DNA from: Gammaproteobacteria bacterium
GTDB lineage: Bacteria > Pseudomonadota > Gammaproteobacteria > HIGHO2-12-38-15
Assembly (NCBI GenBank): GCA_016218405.1
Contig: JACREE010000019.1
Coordinates: forward strand, 1 to 52,034
Reading direction: 5' to 3'
DNA length: 52,034 bases
Shown here: positions 35,601 to 41,785 of the stretch, piece by piece
Layout of the letters: each line of letters starts with the position of its first letter
Numbering within the stretch: position 1 is the first letter of the stretch
Program-made: the position numbers and the translations under genes
The notes under the pieces: generated by a model
Databases searched by the model: none
Told to the model about the DNA's origin: nothing
The model's input: the letters and a program-made list of their open reading frames with translations, nothing else

Positions 35601-37011
35601 AATTTTCGGCAGTGATTTTATTACCGAATAAATCTAGCATCCTAAGCTGAGTAAGACTTTTTTCCTCTAAGGAAAGCGTCTCGCTGGCCAGGCAATCATC
35701 GCTAATCCTTAACTCCTCTAAAGAAGGACTTGCCTTTAAAAGAGTAGACAGACTCTCAAAAGAAAGTGCTTCATGCCTCAAAGTTAATTTTCTCATTTTT
35801 TTTAGACTTTTTTCTTCTAACATCCAGTGTCTGTCTGTTAAATGAGACCAAGAAAGATTTAATTCCTCTAATTCAGGCAGCTTCTCCAATAAAGTCTGAA
35901 GTTTTTCAGAATCAATAGGTCTGCTTGGGGAAGTTAGACTTAATATCTTGAGCTTTATTGGCGAGTCTTGAATTAATTCTGTTAGTAAGTAATTTACATC
36001 ACTACATCCATTAAACAACAATACTTCCAATGTAGGCGCAGCCTTTATCAACTTCACTATTGCATTTACATTTATATCTACACCACCAAAACCAGCAACA
36101 TATAAATCTATTTTTCTAAGATGGCTTAAATTCACTGTGTCAAGTGCAAAATCCACAGGCCAAGTGATACACACTTGAAAATTTATTTCTTCTAAGCTGT
36201 TGGCAGTGTGTCGAAGTAAACTTCCCCAGTCATATGAATGATTTACTATCGCCATCTCTAGCCTTGTGACTTGTTTGATTATCTTATTATCTCTGTCGAT
36301 CGCCAGTTGATGTGCAACAAATTCACCTCCCGCCGTTATTTTTGTCTCTGGGCCATACTTCACGCGTGACAATAACGCCATGGAGCGTGCTCCATCCGGA
36401 TCATCAACCCGACTTAGTAACCGAATTTCATCAAAACATGTCTCCGCCAATGCAGCAAAACGCGGTTCTGCTATTTCGGGGCCACACAATAAATCTTTTA
36501 AATCTAAGAACGCCACCTCCGCTGCTTTTCCTTGATCTAAATTTGATGACGCGCTTAATAAATTCCTTAAACCCACATAATCCAACAAATAGCTTTGTTC
36601 CGCACTAATACCTTGTTCGGCCAATTGTCTGTTTATTTCACTGGGGGGGAGTGGATCAATGTCCTGGAAAGAAATATCATCTGCAGTATGCAACGTTTCT
36701 ACTTTTCCTTTCCTCAATATTTTTATACTAAAACCAGCCCGCAAAAGCCTATCGATCCATTGGCTTATTACACTATTTCTTCTGTCCGCAAAAGGCATTC
36801 CATACCGCCCCCCCCAAGACCAATCCGCAAACACGAGCACTTTTTGTTGTGGTACAGGGTCGCTATCATTCGTTTTTATCCAAAATTTTTCACGCCCTTG
36901 CAACAGCGCATTGAGATCCATTGTCCCCGTCACCTCCGCCGTGGGTTGAAAACTCACCTGCGGAGGTAACCAATACAAAAATGGAGGAAATTCAGATTTT
37001 TTCGGTATCAC
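29695..37011 (-). CDS. Giant LRR - transglutaminase-like - dual AAA+ ATPase protein
   Basis: A 2438-residue multidomain protein without signal peptide. Residues about 270-775 are leucine-rich repeats of the ribonuclease-inhibitor type (units like LRKLDLRDNKITGENLAVLL). Residues about 800-915 are a low-complexity linker. At about 1105-1175 there is a transglutaminase-like core: VGACRHRVAAF (Cys1117), KVHTFLEL (His1149), WQVVDLGG (Asp1165). Two AAA+ modules of the MoxR/midasin type follow: GPTGVGKT (Lys1803), LFLDEAN (Asp1836), ACNP; and GPSGIGKS (Lys2086), LLIDECNA (Asp2144), GTQNP. A decayed P-loop-like LKGPMTSALA lies near residue 1680. The C-terminus is basic. The only start in frame is GTG 37011; an in-frame TAG at 37081 rules out extension. 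Its role is unknown: a translocated effector or an intracellular conflict protein are both possible. Confidence 0.85.
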   Translation of the reverse strand: MIPKKSEFPPFLYWLPPQVSFQPTAEVTGTMDLNALLQGREKFWIKTNDSDPVPQQKVLVFADWSWGGRYGMPFADRRNSVISQWIDRLLRAGFSIKILRKGKVETLHTADDISFQDIDPLPPSEINRQLAEQGISAEQSYLLDYVGLRNLLSASSNLDQGKAAEVAFLDLKDLLCGPEIAEPRFAALAETCFDEIRLLSRVDDPDGARSMALLSRVKYGPETKITAGGEFVAHQLAIDRDNKIIKQVTRLEMAIVNHSYDWGSLLRHTANSLEEINFQVCITWPVDFALDTVNLSHLRKIDLYVAGFGGVDINVNAIVKLIKAAPTLEVLLFNGCSDVNYLLTELIQDSPIKLKILSLTSPSRPIDSEKLQTLLEKLPELEELNLSWSHLTDRHWMLEEKSLKKMRKLTLRHEALSFESLSTLLKASPSLEELRISDDCLASETLSLEEKSLTQLRMLDLFGNKITAENLHALLTAAPFLEELKLMYCGIEGSLPKFGLMNLAGLRRLRFYDKKITGENLAVLLTAMPVLEELKLRNCKIKGSLPKFGVTSFARLRKLDLRDNKITGENLAVLLTAMPALEELKLDRPGVEGSLPKFGLMNFARLRKLDLSGNKSTGENLAVLLTAMPALEELELGRCEIEGSLPKLGITNFARLRKLNLNRSTITEESLYALLAVSPALEKLILSSFCSVSKLSLRGKLVLEPGALSALREMDLAGARINIHSLRVLVDASPNLENLDVSNCDALIGYIAPIRQEFFDLLASASRLRVVSFTDPTVSGEYIERFQKRFPAIQFINKGGSNAVTSSARPLATGQGGVASAEMDRNRVSFFDASSAFPGISSSMGGVGQGDAVVGAPSVLSGRASSMGGVGQREAVVDAASSTVPAPKNEQPPKPSLTPTSEKIDTQTTKSDKSLSAEEIFYELSEKQARPVVNGYRLGVHRVDELNLQTVLVEGAAALYKPYSPPTDIRLKEVPVVTSRNRAQEASAESASKHYRGHLAEVRVTADWQPLPSLSAREQMNCLSIQAKHQANIEIGYSETTNLYYIRTKNGQSINTRLKFEISVPQESVAAAAFSTHADLNALIKRYQAFGSGELTCSPTDVQTLLEAIDATNVGACRHRVAAFLLAVQCLPGYKSGQFSVRAVTNKVHTFLELREAQGPWQVVDLGGFGATPTIQPLPDAVSIKNKFKGDFLQPAVSKEPSLAAFQDTVFSDAYHSQLIDCDTKEICQALSDTLHAEAAKRNKPVFYVNRIEQLSFLNPRLCLDNKNRGLKVEGLGGTLYDFFFAQSEKERFLVLDLSGFTAKERVTINTLFDSPPTLDGVRLPDGTRIIGMDNLAEKQAYRGVDFLSRFKVHRQFNATLVTHLLQAYEAARAPRHDEATDKIVVELFNDPLSWRRYLEGEWQVGEHLCFKPNQDLHQALTAEKASTVLLRNPPWGDPEFEVFWQRLSIDRKMDLYGRTIALSNQVQLQVAEGYDWAVPLACIKEVREEDVIVPSESLEVINQSNFSIFFRQYHADSQEAGLQAQPGIFETYQNKPLTLCVSQTLSPGQWSRLLTEIQKWHIPLTLNLKGTGRTLPVDLKKALQPAIPAQMKRAVETTATRFLTVIHTQQVEEAMSALPKTKSKTNVMSLTNSLLVSEVLPHLQVNLADSSSAQIQLQAHFIETEIWKKLRAGERVVLKGPMTSALAQALLPLSTGFIWLNGEKIKLDTLKGQLIIISDSPCVSELFPHVQQTANGTTTLRHTTPEALLRLPETIPTEFSASGYQDAKKQTDAFNRARKTKVDEVLKKSPWVVLVGPTGVGKTAFIKAQYPDAYWGKDKLKLWLENKKGGILFLDEANLETQMDWLFLHDLRQKPPVVWFEGVQHGLTAQHKVIFACNPLSYGGERTLPALFQHAILKEELVVFEDLPLASLYQENIRPALATLASFTENEKQKITTCFMTVYQRLLHTQPEAREYFTARQLQVMAILFVNRYRLLSAQMAEVDKEALANYCAQQVARSALPAAFWEKFKKEMPYDEEKASAAFHLEARQVRPRPVALASPAFVFTPEHQAAWDLLRPLLVAHEQATSATPLPGLVYEGPSGIGKSHFIMWSLEQAGYQKAHLDQANPKGVKLYYHLPISAPYELKVKIILQAFHEGAVLLIDECNAQIVMEKLFNAVLSGQDLEGKPAIKPGFLFIGTQNPISLAGRQAFSNALANRCLKAQGYDYEKASLIRILEVNFPALVQEERDEIVAGFLKAQKHQHKHQQTLSTLRHLLEFARKRVGGELCLISPAVESVVESKAVEWVVESEKKDTDFPQIDLAPLRSALGQIEVKKENEFVAAVETRIKQYCALEHAEDKDFIQFKRDILNLKKDKKYQSLFESKTRRDKVREVLRKIAIAIKTFFTHNPRKGLRHTYKENKRQDKAYGGVTFFRKKETHAALEAVVQKTRDNKPNKW
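34381..34518. repeat. Two tandem 69-bp units in the linker of the giant protein
   Basis: Units at 34381-34449 and 34450-34518 share GACAACAGC and a CCCTACGCCCCCCATTGAAG block. They encode a 23-residue Gly/Val/Ser-rich segment (SSMGGVGQ-DAVV) repeated twice in the linker between the LRR array and the central part. The high identity suggests recent duplication, and the reading frame is kept because 69 is a multiple of three. Confidence 0.75.
35051..35650. repeat. Four tandem 150-bp units coding LRR pairs
   Basis: Units begin at 35051, 35201, 35351 and 35501, each exactly 150 bases and strongly alike at DNA level (shared blocks such as TTTAGGTAACGAACC and AACAGCACAGCCAAATTTTC). Each encodes 50 residues, two leucine-rich repeats. 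More diverged units flank them on both sides. The array lies at about residues 454-654 of the giant protein. Confidence 0.9.
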
Positions 37012-37103
37012 GCAATTATTCTCGGCATGACTTGGATACTTATAAGGGTAGTTGGGGAAACTTAAGTGAAGATCAGGGAACTATGCCGACTATTTTGACA
37101 TGC

Positions 37104-37145
37104 ATTCCAAGAAAGTCTTGACTAATTTGGAATATACGCTAATAT
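37104..37145 (+). promoter_or_regulatory. Promoter of the DUF4143 ATPase gene with flanking inverted repeat
   Basis: TTGACT (37118-37123) and TAATAT (37140-37145) are 16 bases apart. Transcription would start at about 37152, which is the ATG itself, so the message may be leaderless; no ribosome site is visible. A seven-base inverted repeat (ATTCCAA 37104-37110, TTGGAAT 37127-37133) straddles the -35 box and could be an operator. The rest of the 140-base gap shows no clear promoter for the divergent giant gene. Confidence 0.45.
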
Positions 37146-37151
37146 AGTCGT

Positions 37152-38285
37152 ATGAAACGATACCTAGATTCAGACGTCAAAGAAGCACTGAAAAAAAAAA
37201 TAGCCATCATCACCGGGCCACGTCAGTGCGGAAAGACAACCTTAGCCAAACAACTCTACCCGAACTTCGACTATTTTAATTATGATGCCGTTGAAGATCG
37301 GATCGCCCTGAGAGAAAAAAGTTGGGACCGCAACACCCCCCTCCTCATTTTTGATGAATTACATAAAATGAAAGAGTGGAAGCGTTGGCTAAAAGGTGTC
37401 TATGACAAAGAAGGCATTCAACCCAATCTCCTTGTCACCGGTAGCGCGAAACTAAATACTTATAAAAAAGTGGGGGACTCCCTTGCGGGCAGGTATTTCC
37501 AATACCGCTTATATCCCCTCGATCTTAAAGAAGTAGCCACTTTCAACCCAGACATGAGCGAAGAAGACATATTTAATCGCCTGTGGCAGTGCGGTGGTTT
37601 TCCTGAACCCTTTCTTGAAGGCAGTGAACGCTACTACAAACGCTGGCGCAAAAGCCATTTGGATATCATTCTTCGTCAAGATTTGATCGACATCCAGGCA
37701 GTACGTGATATCCAAGCCATTGAAACCTTAGCGCATCTCCTAAAAACACGTGTGGGTGCCGGCGTTTCCTATTCCAATTTAGCTCGTGATTTAGAACGAG
37801 ACGTGAATACCATTAAACGTTGGCTTATTTTACTGGAAAATTTGTATGTGATTTTTAGAGTGACGCCCTACCACAAAAATATCGCTCGCTCCCTACTCAA
37901 AGAACCCAAATATTATTTTTATGATATCGCCCAAGTAGAAAGCGGCGAAGGTGGTAAATTAGAAAACCTGGTGGCTTTATCCTTACTAAAAGAACTCCAT
38001 TTTAGAGAAGATGCGTTCGGGGCAAGCACCCAATTGAATTACTTACGCACTAAAGACGGAAAAGAAATTGATTTTATTGTTTCTATCGAAAACAAACCCA
38101 CTCATTTAATTGAAGTGAAATCATCAGATGAAAACCCCACCTCAGGTTTTCAGCATTTTTTACCCCTCTTTCCTCAAATCAACGCCATCCAATTAGTTAA
38201 AAATCTAAACCGAGAAAAAACCTTCTCTCATGGCCCAGAAATTCGAAAACTCATTCCCTGGTTAAGTAAAATAGACTTCTCTTAA
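37152..38285 (+). CDS. AAA-family ATPase with DUF4143 C-terminal domain
   Basis: The 377-residue protein has the AAA_14 pattern: Walker A TGPRQCGKTTLAKQL (about residue 22-36), Walker B LLIFDELHKM, and sensor VTGSAKL. The middle part (GVSYSNLARDLERDVNTIKRWLILLE) is a winged-helix-like segment. The C-terminal DUF4143 region ends in KEIDFIVSIE and HLIEVKSSD, which has the spacing of a PD-(D/E)XK nuclease-like fold. This family is widespread in bacteria and archaea, often in accessory regions, and has no settled function. It is divergent from the giant LRR/AAA gene. The sequence is full length with intact ATPase motifs. Confidence 0.88.
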   Translation: MKRYLDSDVKEALKKKIAIITGPRQCGKTTLAKQLYPNFDYFNYDAVEDRIALREKSWDRNTPLLIFDELHKMKEWKRWLKGVYDKEGIQPNLLVTGSAKLNTYKKVGDSLAGRYFQYRLYPLDLKEVATFNPDMSEEDIFNRLWQCGGFPEPFLEGSERYYKRWRKSHLDIILRQDLIDIQAVRDIQAIETLAHLLKTRVGAGVSYSNLARDLERDVNTIKRWLILLENLYVIFRVTPYHKNIARSLLKEPKYYFYDIAQVESGEGGKLENLVALSLLKELHFREDAFGASTQLNYLRTKDGKEIDFIVSIENKPTHLIEVKSSDENPTSGFQHFLPLFPQINAIQLVKNLNREKTFSHGPEIRKLIPWLSKIDFS

Positions 38286-38329
38286 GCACTTGCAGTGAAG
38301 AACGGGGGTAAGCGTAAGCCATCAAAGCC

Positions 38330-38400
38330 CTGAGTTTGAAAGACAGGGACGATCGGCGCACCCTTTTCAACACTATTACAATATTTTTTCAAACTCAGCG
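38330..38400. repeat. Inverted repeat between convergent genes
   Basis: CTGAGTTTGAAA (about 38330-38341) and TTTCAAACTCAG (about 38387-38398) are perfect 12-base arms around a loop of about 45 bases. They lie between the convergent DUF4143 ATPase gene and the PIN-domain gene. A T-rich stretch beside the right arm suggests a possible terminator role, but the loop is long for that. Confidence 0.5.
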
Positions 38401-38410
38401 GAATATAGCC

Positions 38411-38980
38411 TCAAATAAACATGATGAATTCTTTTAATCGGCTTACCGTTAACGGCAATGAAAGTTTTTCCAACATATCAAGGTATGAGTTCGTATCAAC
38501 AGGCGGGTATTTTAACCCCTTTCTTAAATTTTGAACGACACCACAAAATATCCCTGGAGATAATTCAAGTATCTGGCTCAAGAAGTCATCAGGGTGTTGA
38601 GCCTCAATACCATACTCTTTAGTAACCTCCATTGGAAAATCTTTAATATTATATGTCACTATTTTTGAAGCAGCTGAACGAATAGCAGCAGCCAATACAT
38701 GACAATCATTTTCATCCGGAAGCATAAGTGCAGGAATTAATTTTTCATATCCTTCCACCAAGGCATCTCTGACAAAGCTATCCATCAACATCTTAGTTCT
38801 TTCTAATTGCTCTCTTTTGAGATCTGGTCTATTTTTTAAGACATTTTCCATCCATTCTCTATGAATATCTTTCGACCATTTAGCTCTAAACAAATCGGCC
38901 AATGCCAAGCGCATTAGCAAATCCCGTATGGGAGCGGGGTATAAAACACAGGCATCAAATATCACAATTACATTTGCCAA
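38411..38980 (-). CDS. PIN-domain protein, probable toxin
   Basis: A 189-residue protein with a PIN-like N-terminal half: VIVIFDACVLYPAPIRDLLMRL (first Asp), SKDIHREWMENVL (Glu), DENDCHVLAAAI and KIVTYNIKDFP (further acidic residues). The C-terminal 60 residues are extra compared with VapC. PIN proteins of this size paired with an excisionase-type HTH protein are known as toxin-antitoxin-like modules. The start lies one base after the HTH gene stop, so the two are co-translated. Toxicity cannot be read from sequence. Confidence 0.78.
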   Translation of the reverse strand: MANVIVIFDACVLYPAPIRDLLMRLALADLFRAKWSKDIHREWMENVLKNRPDLKREQLERTKMLMDSFVRDALVEGYEKLIPALMLPDENDCHVLAAAIRSAASKIVTYNIKDFPMEVTKEYGIEAQHPDDFLSQILELSPGIFCGVVQNLRKGLKYPPVDTNSYLDMLEKLSLPLTVSRLKEFIMFI

Positions 38981-38981
38981 G

Positions 38982-39449
38982 TTAGTACCCCATTTTTAAT
39001 TTTTGAGCTTGCTCACTAAGCTTATCTAGAACTTTTAGCCTCTCTTTATCGATTTCTGACTTATAATTTAATACGTCAACGGCAAGAATTTTTCTACGTG
39101 TCCCTACTTTACGAAAAGGGATCTCACCTCTTTCTAGCAAGCTCACAAAATAAGGACGTGAAACATTTAATAAATCAGCCGCTTCTTGTGAGGTAAGTTC
39201 TGCATGAATAGGAATAAGCGTCACCGCATTCCCTGCGGCCATTTGCGATAGAATATCCACTAATAAACGCAGAGCGGATGCGGGGATCCTCACCTGCCCG
39301 GATGATTTACCTTGCTTGACTAGTTGAATCACACTTGGGTCAGAGGATGAAACATAAGAAGCTAAAATTTTGCTTGACTGCCGAGCAAGGTCAACTTCGT
39401 TTTCAGAAGGAATAATAAACTCTTGATTTTTATGCCTAGTTAGCTTCAT
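38982..39449 (-). CDS. Excisionase-type HTH protein, probable antitoxin
   Basis: The protein has 155 residues from ATG 39449, chosen because GGGAGGAGGG precedes it at good spacing. The C-terminal half has a MerR/excisionase-type helix-turn-helix: LTSQEAADLLNVSRPYFVSLLERGEIPFRKVGTRRKI when read as consecutive helices and wing. The N-terminal half is helical. As the first gene of the pair with the PIN protein it is the likely antitoxin and repressor. Its promoter carries three AACGAA repeats, consistent with autoregulation. Confidence 0.78.
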   Translation of the reverse strand: MKLTRHKNQEFIIPSENEVDLARQSSKILASYVSSSDPSVIQLVKQGKSSGQVRIPASALRLLVDILSQMAAGNAVTLIPIHAELTSQEAADLLNVSRPYFVSLLERGEIPFRKVGTRRKILAVDVLNYKSEIDKERLKVLDKLSEQAQKLKMGY

Positions 39450-39507
39450 AACACACCCTCCTCCCATTAGTAAGTCGTTTCTGCATCTTCAAGTACGAGG
39501 AGTATGA

Positions 39508-39553
39508 ATTATAGCTCACATTCAAAATAAACGAAACAAACGAATTTAACGAA
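39508..39553 (-). promoter_or_regulatory. Promoter with three 9-bp-spaced AACGAA repeats
   Basis: On the minus strand a perfect TATAAT lies at 39508-39513. Upstream, on the plus strand, AACGAA occurs at 39530-39535, 39539-39544 and 39548-39553, exactly nine bases apart, covering the -35 region. The regular spacing suggests a binding site for the HTH protein encoded next. Confidence 0.55.
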
Positions 39554-39583
39554 ATACTCAAGAAATAGTGTTTTTTTCCTGCA

Positions 39584-40288
39584 CTAAAACTTATTAAAAG
39601 CACACACCTGCACGCGCTCCGCTGTTTGACAGGTGTAAGCGACCTGATAATCCTTGTCTAATACAAATTGGGACAGAAAACAGGGCGAGGATAAGACAGA
39701 TGATGCTTGAATACGCAGATCTTTATCTTCAATATCAACAGAGAAATAACGAAACGCACCCACGCCCTCCCCCGTGCTTTTGACATAGGCTTCTTTCAAC
39801 GTCCAAATCTTAAAAAAAGCGCCTGGCAACGCCGCGGATGACAAGGCAGATAAATAAGCGGCTTCTTTCTGAGAAAAAAAACGTTTTGCAATAGCCAAAT
39901 AAGCCGCTTTTCTTTTTACGTATTCCACGTCCACACCCACTGCATGATCTTTCGAAAAAATCATCACAATTTTTTCATGCGAATGGCTCACATTAAACTG
40001 TAATCCACCGCCTTTCAGTCGCGGCTTACCATGGATACCGTATTCAAAACAAAGTGTGTGCGGATCCGTTTTTAAGTAATGCGCTAATAATCGGCGCAGC
40101 AAGCCCCGAGCCAAAATACGAACCGCTGCAGATGAAGTCGGCTGAACCCAAGACCACTCCTCTGGACTCAAAAATGATTGATAATAACCAAGCTGGTCCA
40201 TAAAATGGGAAACATCCGCCTGAATAATATGTAGCTCATCGTCTAATCTGACACGATCGAAACAAAAGGGTTTCCAGCTTATCTTCAT
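39584..40288 (-). CDS. 4'-phosphopantetheinyl transferase, Sfp type
   Basis: The enzyme moves the phosphopantetheine arm from CoA to a carrier protein Ser. The 234-residue protein has the Sfp-type motifs: KPRLKGGGLQFNVSHSHE, VGVDVEYVKRK with the metal-binding Asp, AKRFFSQKEAAYL and FFKIWTLKEAYVKSTGEGV with WxxKEA. The length (about 230) is of the Sfp kind, not the shorter AcpS kind, so it probably serves a polyketide, peptide synthetase or other special carrier protein, none of which is in this window. It is divergent from the HPP gene, 16 bases away. Confidence 0.92.
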   Translation of the reverse strand: MKISWKPFCFDRVRLDDELHIIQADVSHFMDQLGYYQSFLSPEEWSWVQPTSSAAVRILARGLLRRLLAHYLKTDPHTLCFEYGIHGKPRLKGGGLQFNVSHSHEKIVMIFSKDHAVGVDVEYVKRKAAYLAIAKRFFSQKEAAYLSALSSAALPGAFFKIWTLKEAYVKSTGEGVGAFRYFSVDIEDKDLRIQASSVLSSPCFLSQFVLDKDYQVAYTCQTAERVQVCAFNKF

Positions 40289-40304
40289 TTAAAGGGACTT
40301 TACC

Positions 40305-40823
40305 ATGCAAATAAAACAAACCATTTTATCCAGCCTTTACCTTGTACGCCAGGCTATTTTTGCCGGCCTCTGCTTGGTCATCATACTGGCCTTTTACAAT
40401 CAATTTTCCGACCATCTTATTTTCAATGTCATTGGCTTGAGCTCCATTGCCTCAACCATTTTCCTCATTTTTACAGCCCCTCACACCCTCTCAGGGCAAA
40501 ACAAATCTATCATTGGGGGTTATGCCATTGCTATTGTGATTGGTGTCAGCTGTCATTATTTACTCCATAACCCCTACATTGCGACGAAATTTTCACCTCA
40601 TCTTCAATCTTATTTTCTTTTGTTTTGCGGCGGATTAACCGTTTTTTTAGCCATTTTATTTATGACCCTACTGAAAATGCCCCACCCACCAGCCATGGGG
40701 TTTGCGTTGGGTCTGGTCATTGATAGTTGGGAGCCTCACCAAGCGCTCGTCCTGGTTTTTTGTATTATTGTGGTTTTAACGGTGATCAAACACTTACTTC
40801 ACTTTAAGCCATTAATTGATTAA
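40305..40823 (+). CDS. HPP-family integral membrane protein
   Basis: A 172-residue protein with about five membrane helices and the family's signature HPPAMGFALGL (about residue 126) in MPHPPAMGFALGLVID. HPP family proteins are small inner-membrane proteins; some cyanobacterial members carry nitrite. The function here is unknown. The N-terminal Lys-poor helix (YLVRQAIFAGLCLVIIL) starts the first membrane segment. It lies upstream of the 6S RNA gene. Confidence 0.82.
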   Translation: MQIKQTILSSLYLVRQAIFAGLCLVIILAFYNQFSDHLIFNVIGLSSIASTIFLIFTAPHTLSGQNKSIIGGYAIAIVIGVSCHYLLHNPYIATKFSPHLQSYFLLFCGGLTVFLAILFMTLLKMPHPPAMGFALGLVIDSWEPHQALVLVFCIIVVLTVIKHLLHFKPLID

Positions 40824-40910
40824 CGTGAGCAAAAGTCTCACACAAAAACTCACCATCGCCCCCACTTTCAATGCGTCTTTCTCCTGCTTCCCTAAACCTG
40901 TGTGAATCCT

Positions 40911-40916
40911 TATAAT
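40911..40916 (+). promoter_or_regulatory. -10 box of the 6S RNA gene
   Basis: A perfect TATAAT lies at 40911-40916, five to seven bases before the predicted 6S RNA 5' end. No strong -35 is seen; the best hexamer at normal spacing is TTCCCT (40888-40893). Confidence 0.5.
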
Positions 40917-40920
40917 CGAA

Positions 40921-41100
40921 GGTGACGCAGGCTTATCGGGTTCTTCTTCGTTCTTGAACCGATACGCAATACTTTTGGAGTGTACTCTCTGTCATTTGTG
41001 TGCATACTCTTCACTGAGGAGCCTAATGGTGACATATCGCACTCCACCTTGAACGCAGGGTTCAAGGGAACAAGATACGAATCACTAAGTGACTGCGTCT
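40921..41100 (+). ncRNA. ssrS: 6S RNA
   Basis: 6S RNA binds sigma70 RNA polymerase by mimicking an open promoter and lowers transcription in stationary phase. Three things support it. It lies directly upstream of the 5-formyl-THF cyclo-ligase gene, as ssrS does in E. coli. The 3' half holds CCTTGAAC (41047-41054) and GTTCAAGG (41060-41067), the conserved hairpin of gammaproteobacterial 6S RNA. The ends pair: GACGCAG (40924-40930) with CTGCGTC (41093-41099), giving a rod-like molecule of about 180 bases. A TATAAT precedes it. Exact ends are estimates. Confidence 0.88.
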
Positions 41101-41112
41101 CTATTTATGGCC

Positions 41113-41676
41113 ATGATCTCTAAACAAACACTTCGACAAAAACTTCTCGCTCAACGCAAACAAGTTTCTGCTGCCCAGCAGCGTTATGCGTCGACAGCTA
41201 TCCTTCAACAACTCCTCACACTCGATGTATTCAAAACAAGCCAACGTCTCGCGGCTTATCTTGTTCACGGTCAAGAAGTGGATCCCTTAAACATCATGGA
41301 CTACGCTTGGAGCGTAAACAAACACTGCTATGTACCACGACTACAAGATACGTGTCTGTCTTTTGTGCACTATCAACGCAGTGCACCGCTTCGCCTCAAT
41401 ACCTATCGCATTGCAGAACCCCTGCCTCCCTATGACACCCTCCCTGTCGACAAATTAGATCTTATTTTCTTGCCACTCGTTGGTTTTGATGAACAAGGTC
41501 ATCGCTTAGGCAGAGGAAAAGGGTATTACGATCGCACGCTTGCGCACGTAAAACAAAAACCGCTCCTCATTGGCTTAGCCTATGAGTTTCAGCACATCCC
41601 TTCTCTCTCCCCCGATGACTGGGATGTACCTTTGGATTTCATCATCACAGAAAAAAAAACATACTCCTTGGACTGA
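41113..41676 (+). CDS. fau: 5-formyltetrahydrofolate cyclo-ligase
   Basis: The enzyme turns 5-formyl-THF into 5,10-methenyl-THF using ATP, returning a storage folate to use. The protein of about 187 residues has ISKQTLRQKLLAQRKQVS at the N-terminus, the LIFLPLVGFDEQGHRLGRGKGYYDR block that binds phosphate and folate, and a closing IITE. A start at ATG 41113 (or 41107) is preferred; upstream frame would run into the 6S RNA. In E. coli the ssrS-ygfA transcript is shared, and the order here suggests the same. Confidence 0.93.
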   Translation: MISKQTLRQKLLAQRKQVSAAQQRYASTAILQQLLTLDVFKTSQRLAAYLVHGQEVDPLNIMDYAWSVNKHCYVPRLQDTCLSFVHYQRSAPLRLNTYRIAEPLPPYDTLPVDKLDLIFLPLVGFDEQGHRLGRGKGYYDRTLAHVKQKPLLIGLAYEFQHIPSLSPDDWDVPLDFIITEKKTYSLD

Positions 41677-41780
41677 AGATCTGGAATTTTTTCACTTGAT
41701 GTTGGGTTAGATGGAAAGGTTCTGCTGGTTTTTGAGGAAGTATTCTTTAGGCTTGAAGATCTGGGGTTTTTCATCTGGAA
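41670..41780. repeat. Degenerate repeat region related to palindromic element B
   Basis: GAAGATCTGG occurs twice, near 41682-41691 and 41755-41764, in direct orientation and followed by T-rich stretches. Between them GCTGGTTTTTGAGGAAG (41724-41740) and the following TATTCTTT match the arms of the palindrome at 47347-47510. The region separates the convergent fau and comF genes. It looks like a decayed copy of the same dispersed element. Confidence 0.55.
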
Positions 41781-41785
41781 TAACT

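Noticed and set aside
35051-35650. Regular 150-bp repeats as a CRISPR array
   Set aside because: Units are contiguous, coding and without spacers, and keep the reading frame of the LRR protein.
29695-37011. Calling the giant protein an NLR/STAND defence protein
   Set aside because: The ATPase modules have MoxR/midasin-type features (LDEAN, NP sensor), the LRRs are N-terminal, and no STAND-type winged helix is seen. LRR plus ATPase alone is not enough.
41089-41112. Longer fau start at GTG 41089
   Set aside because: It lies within the closing stem of 6S RNA; ATG 41113 or 41107 fits the family N-terminus.
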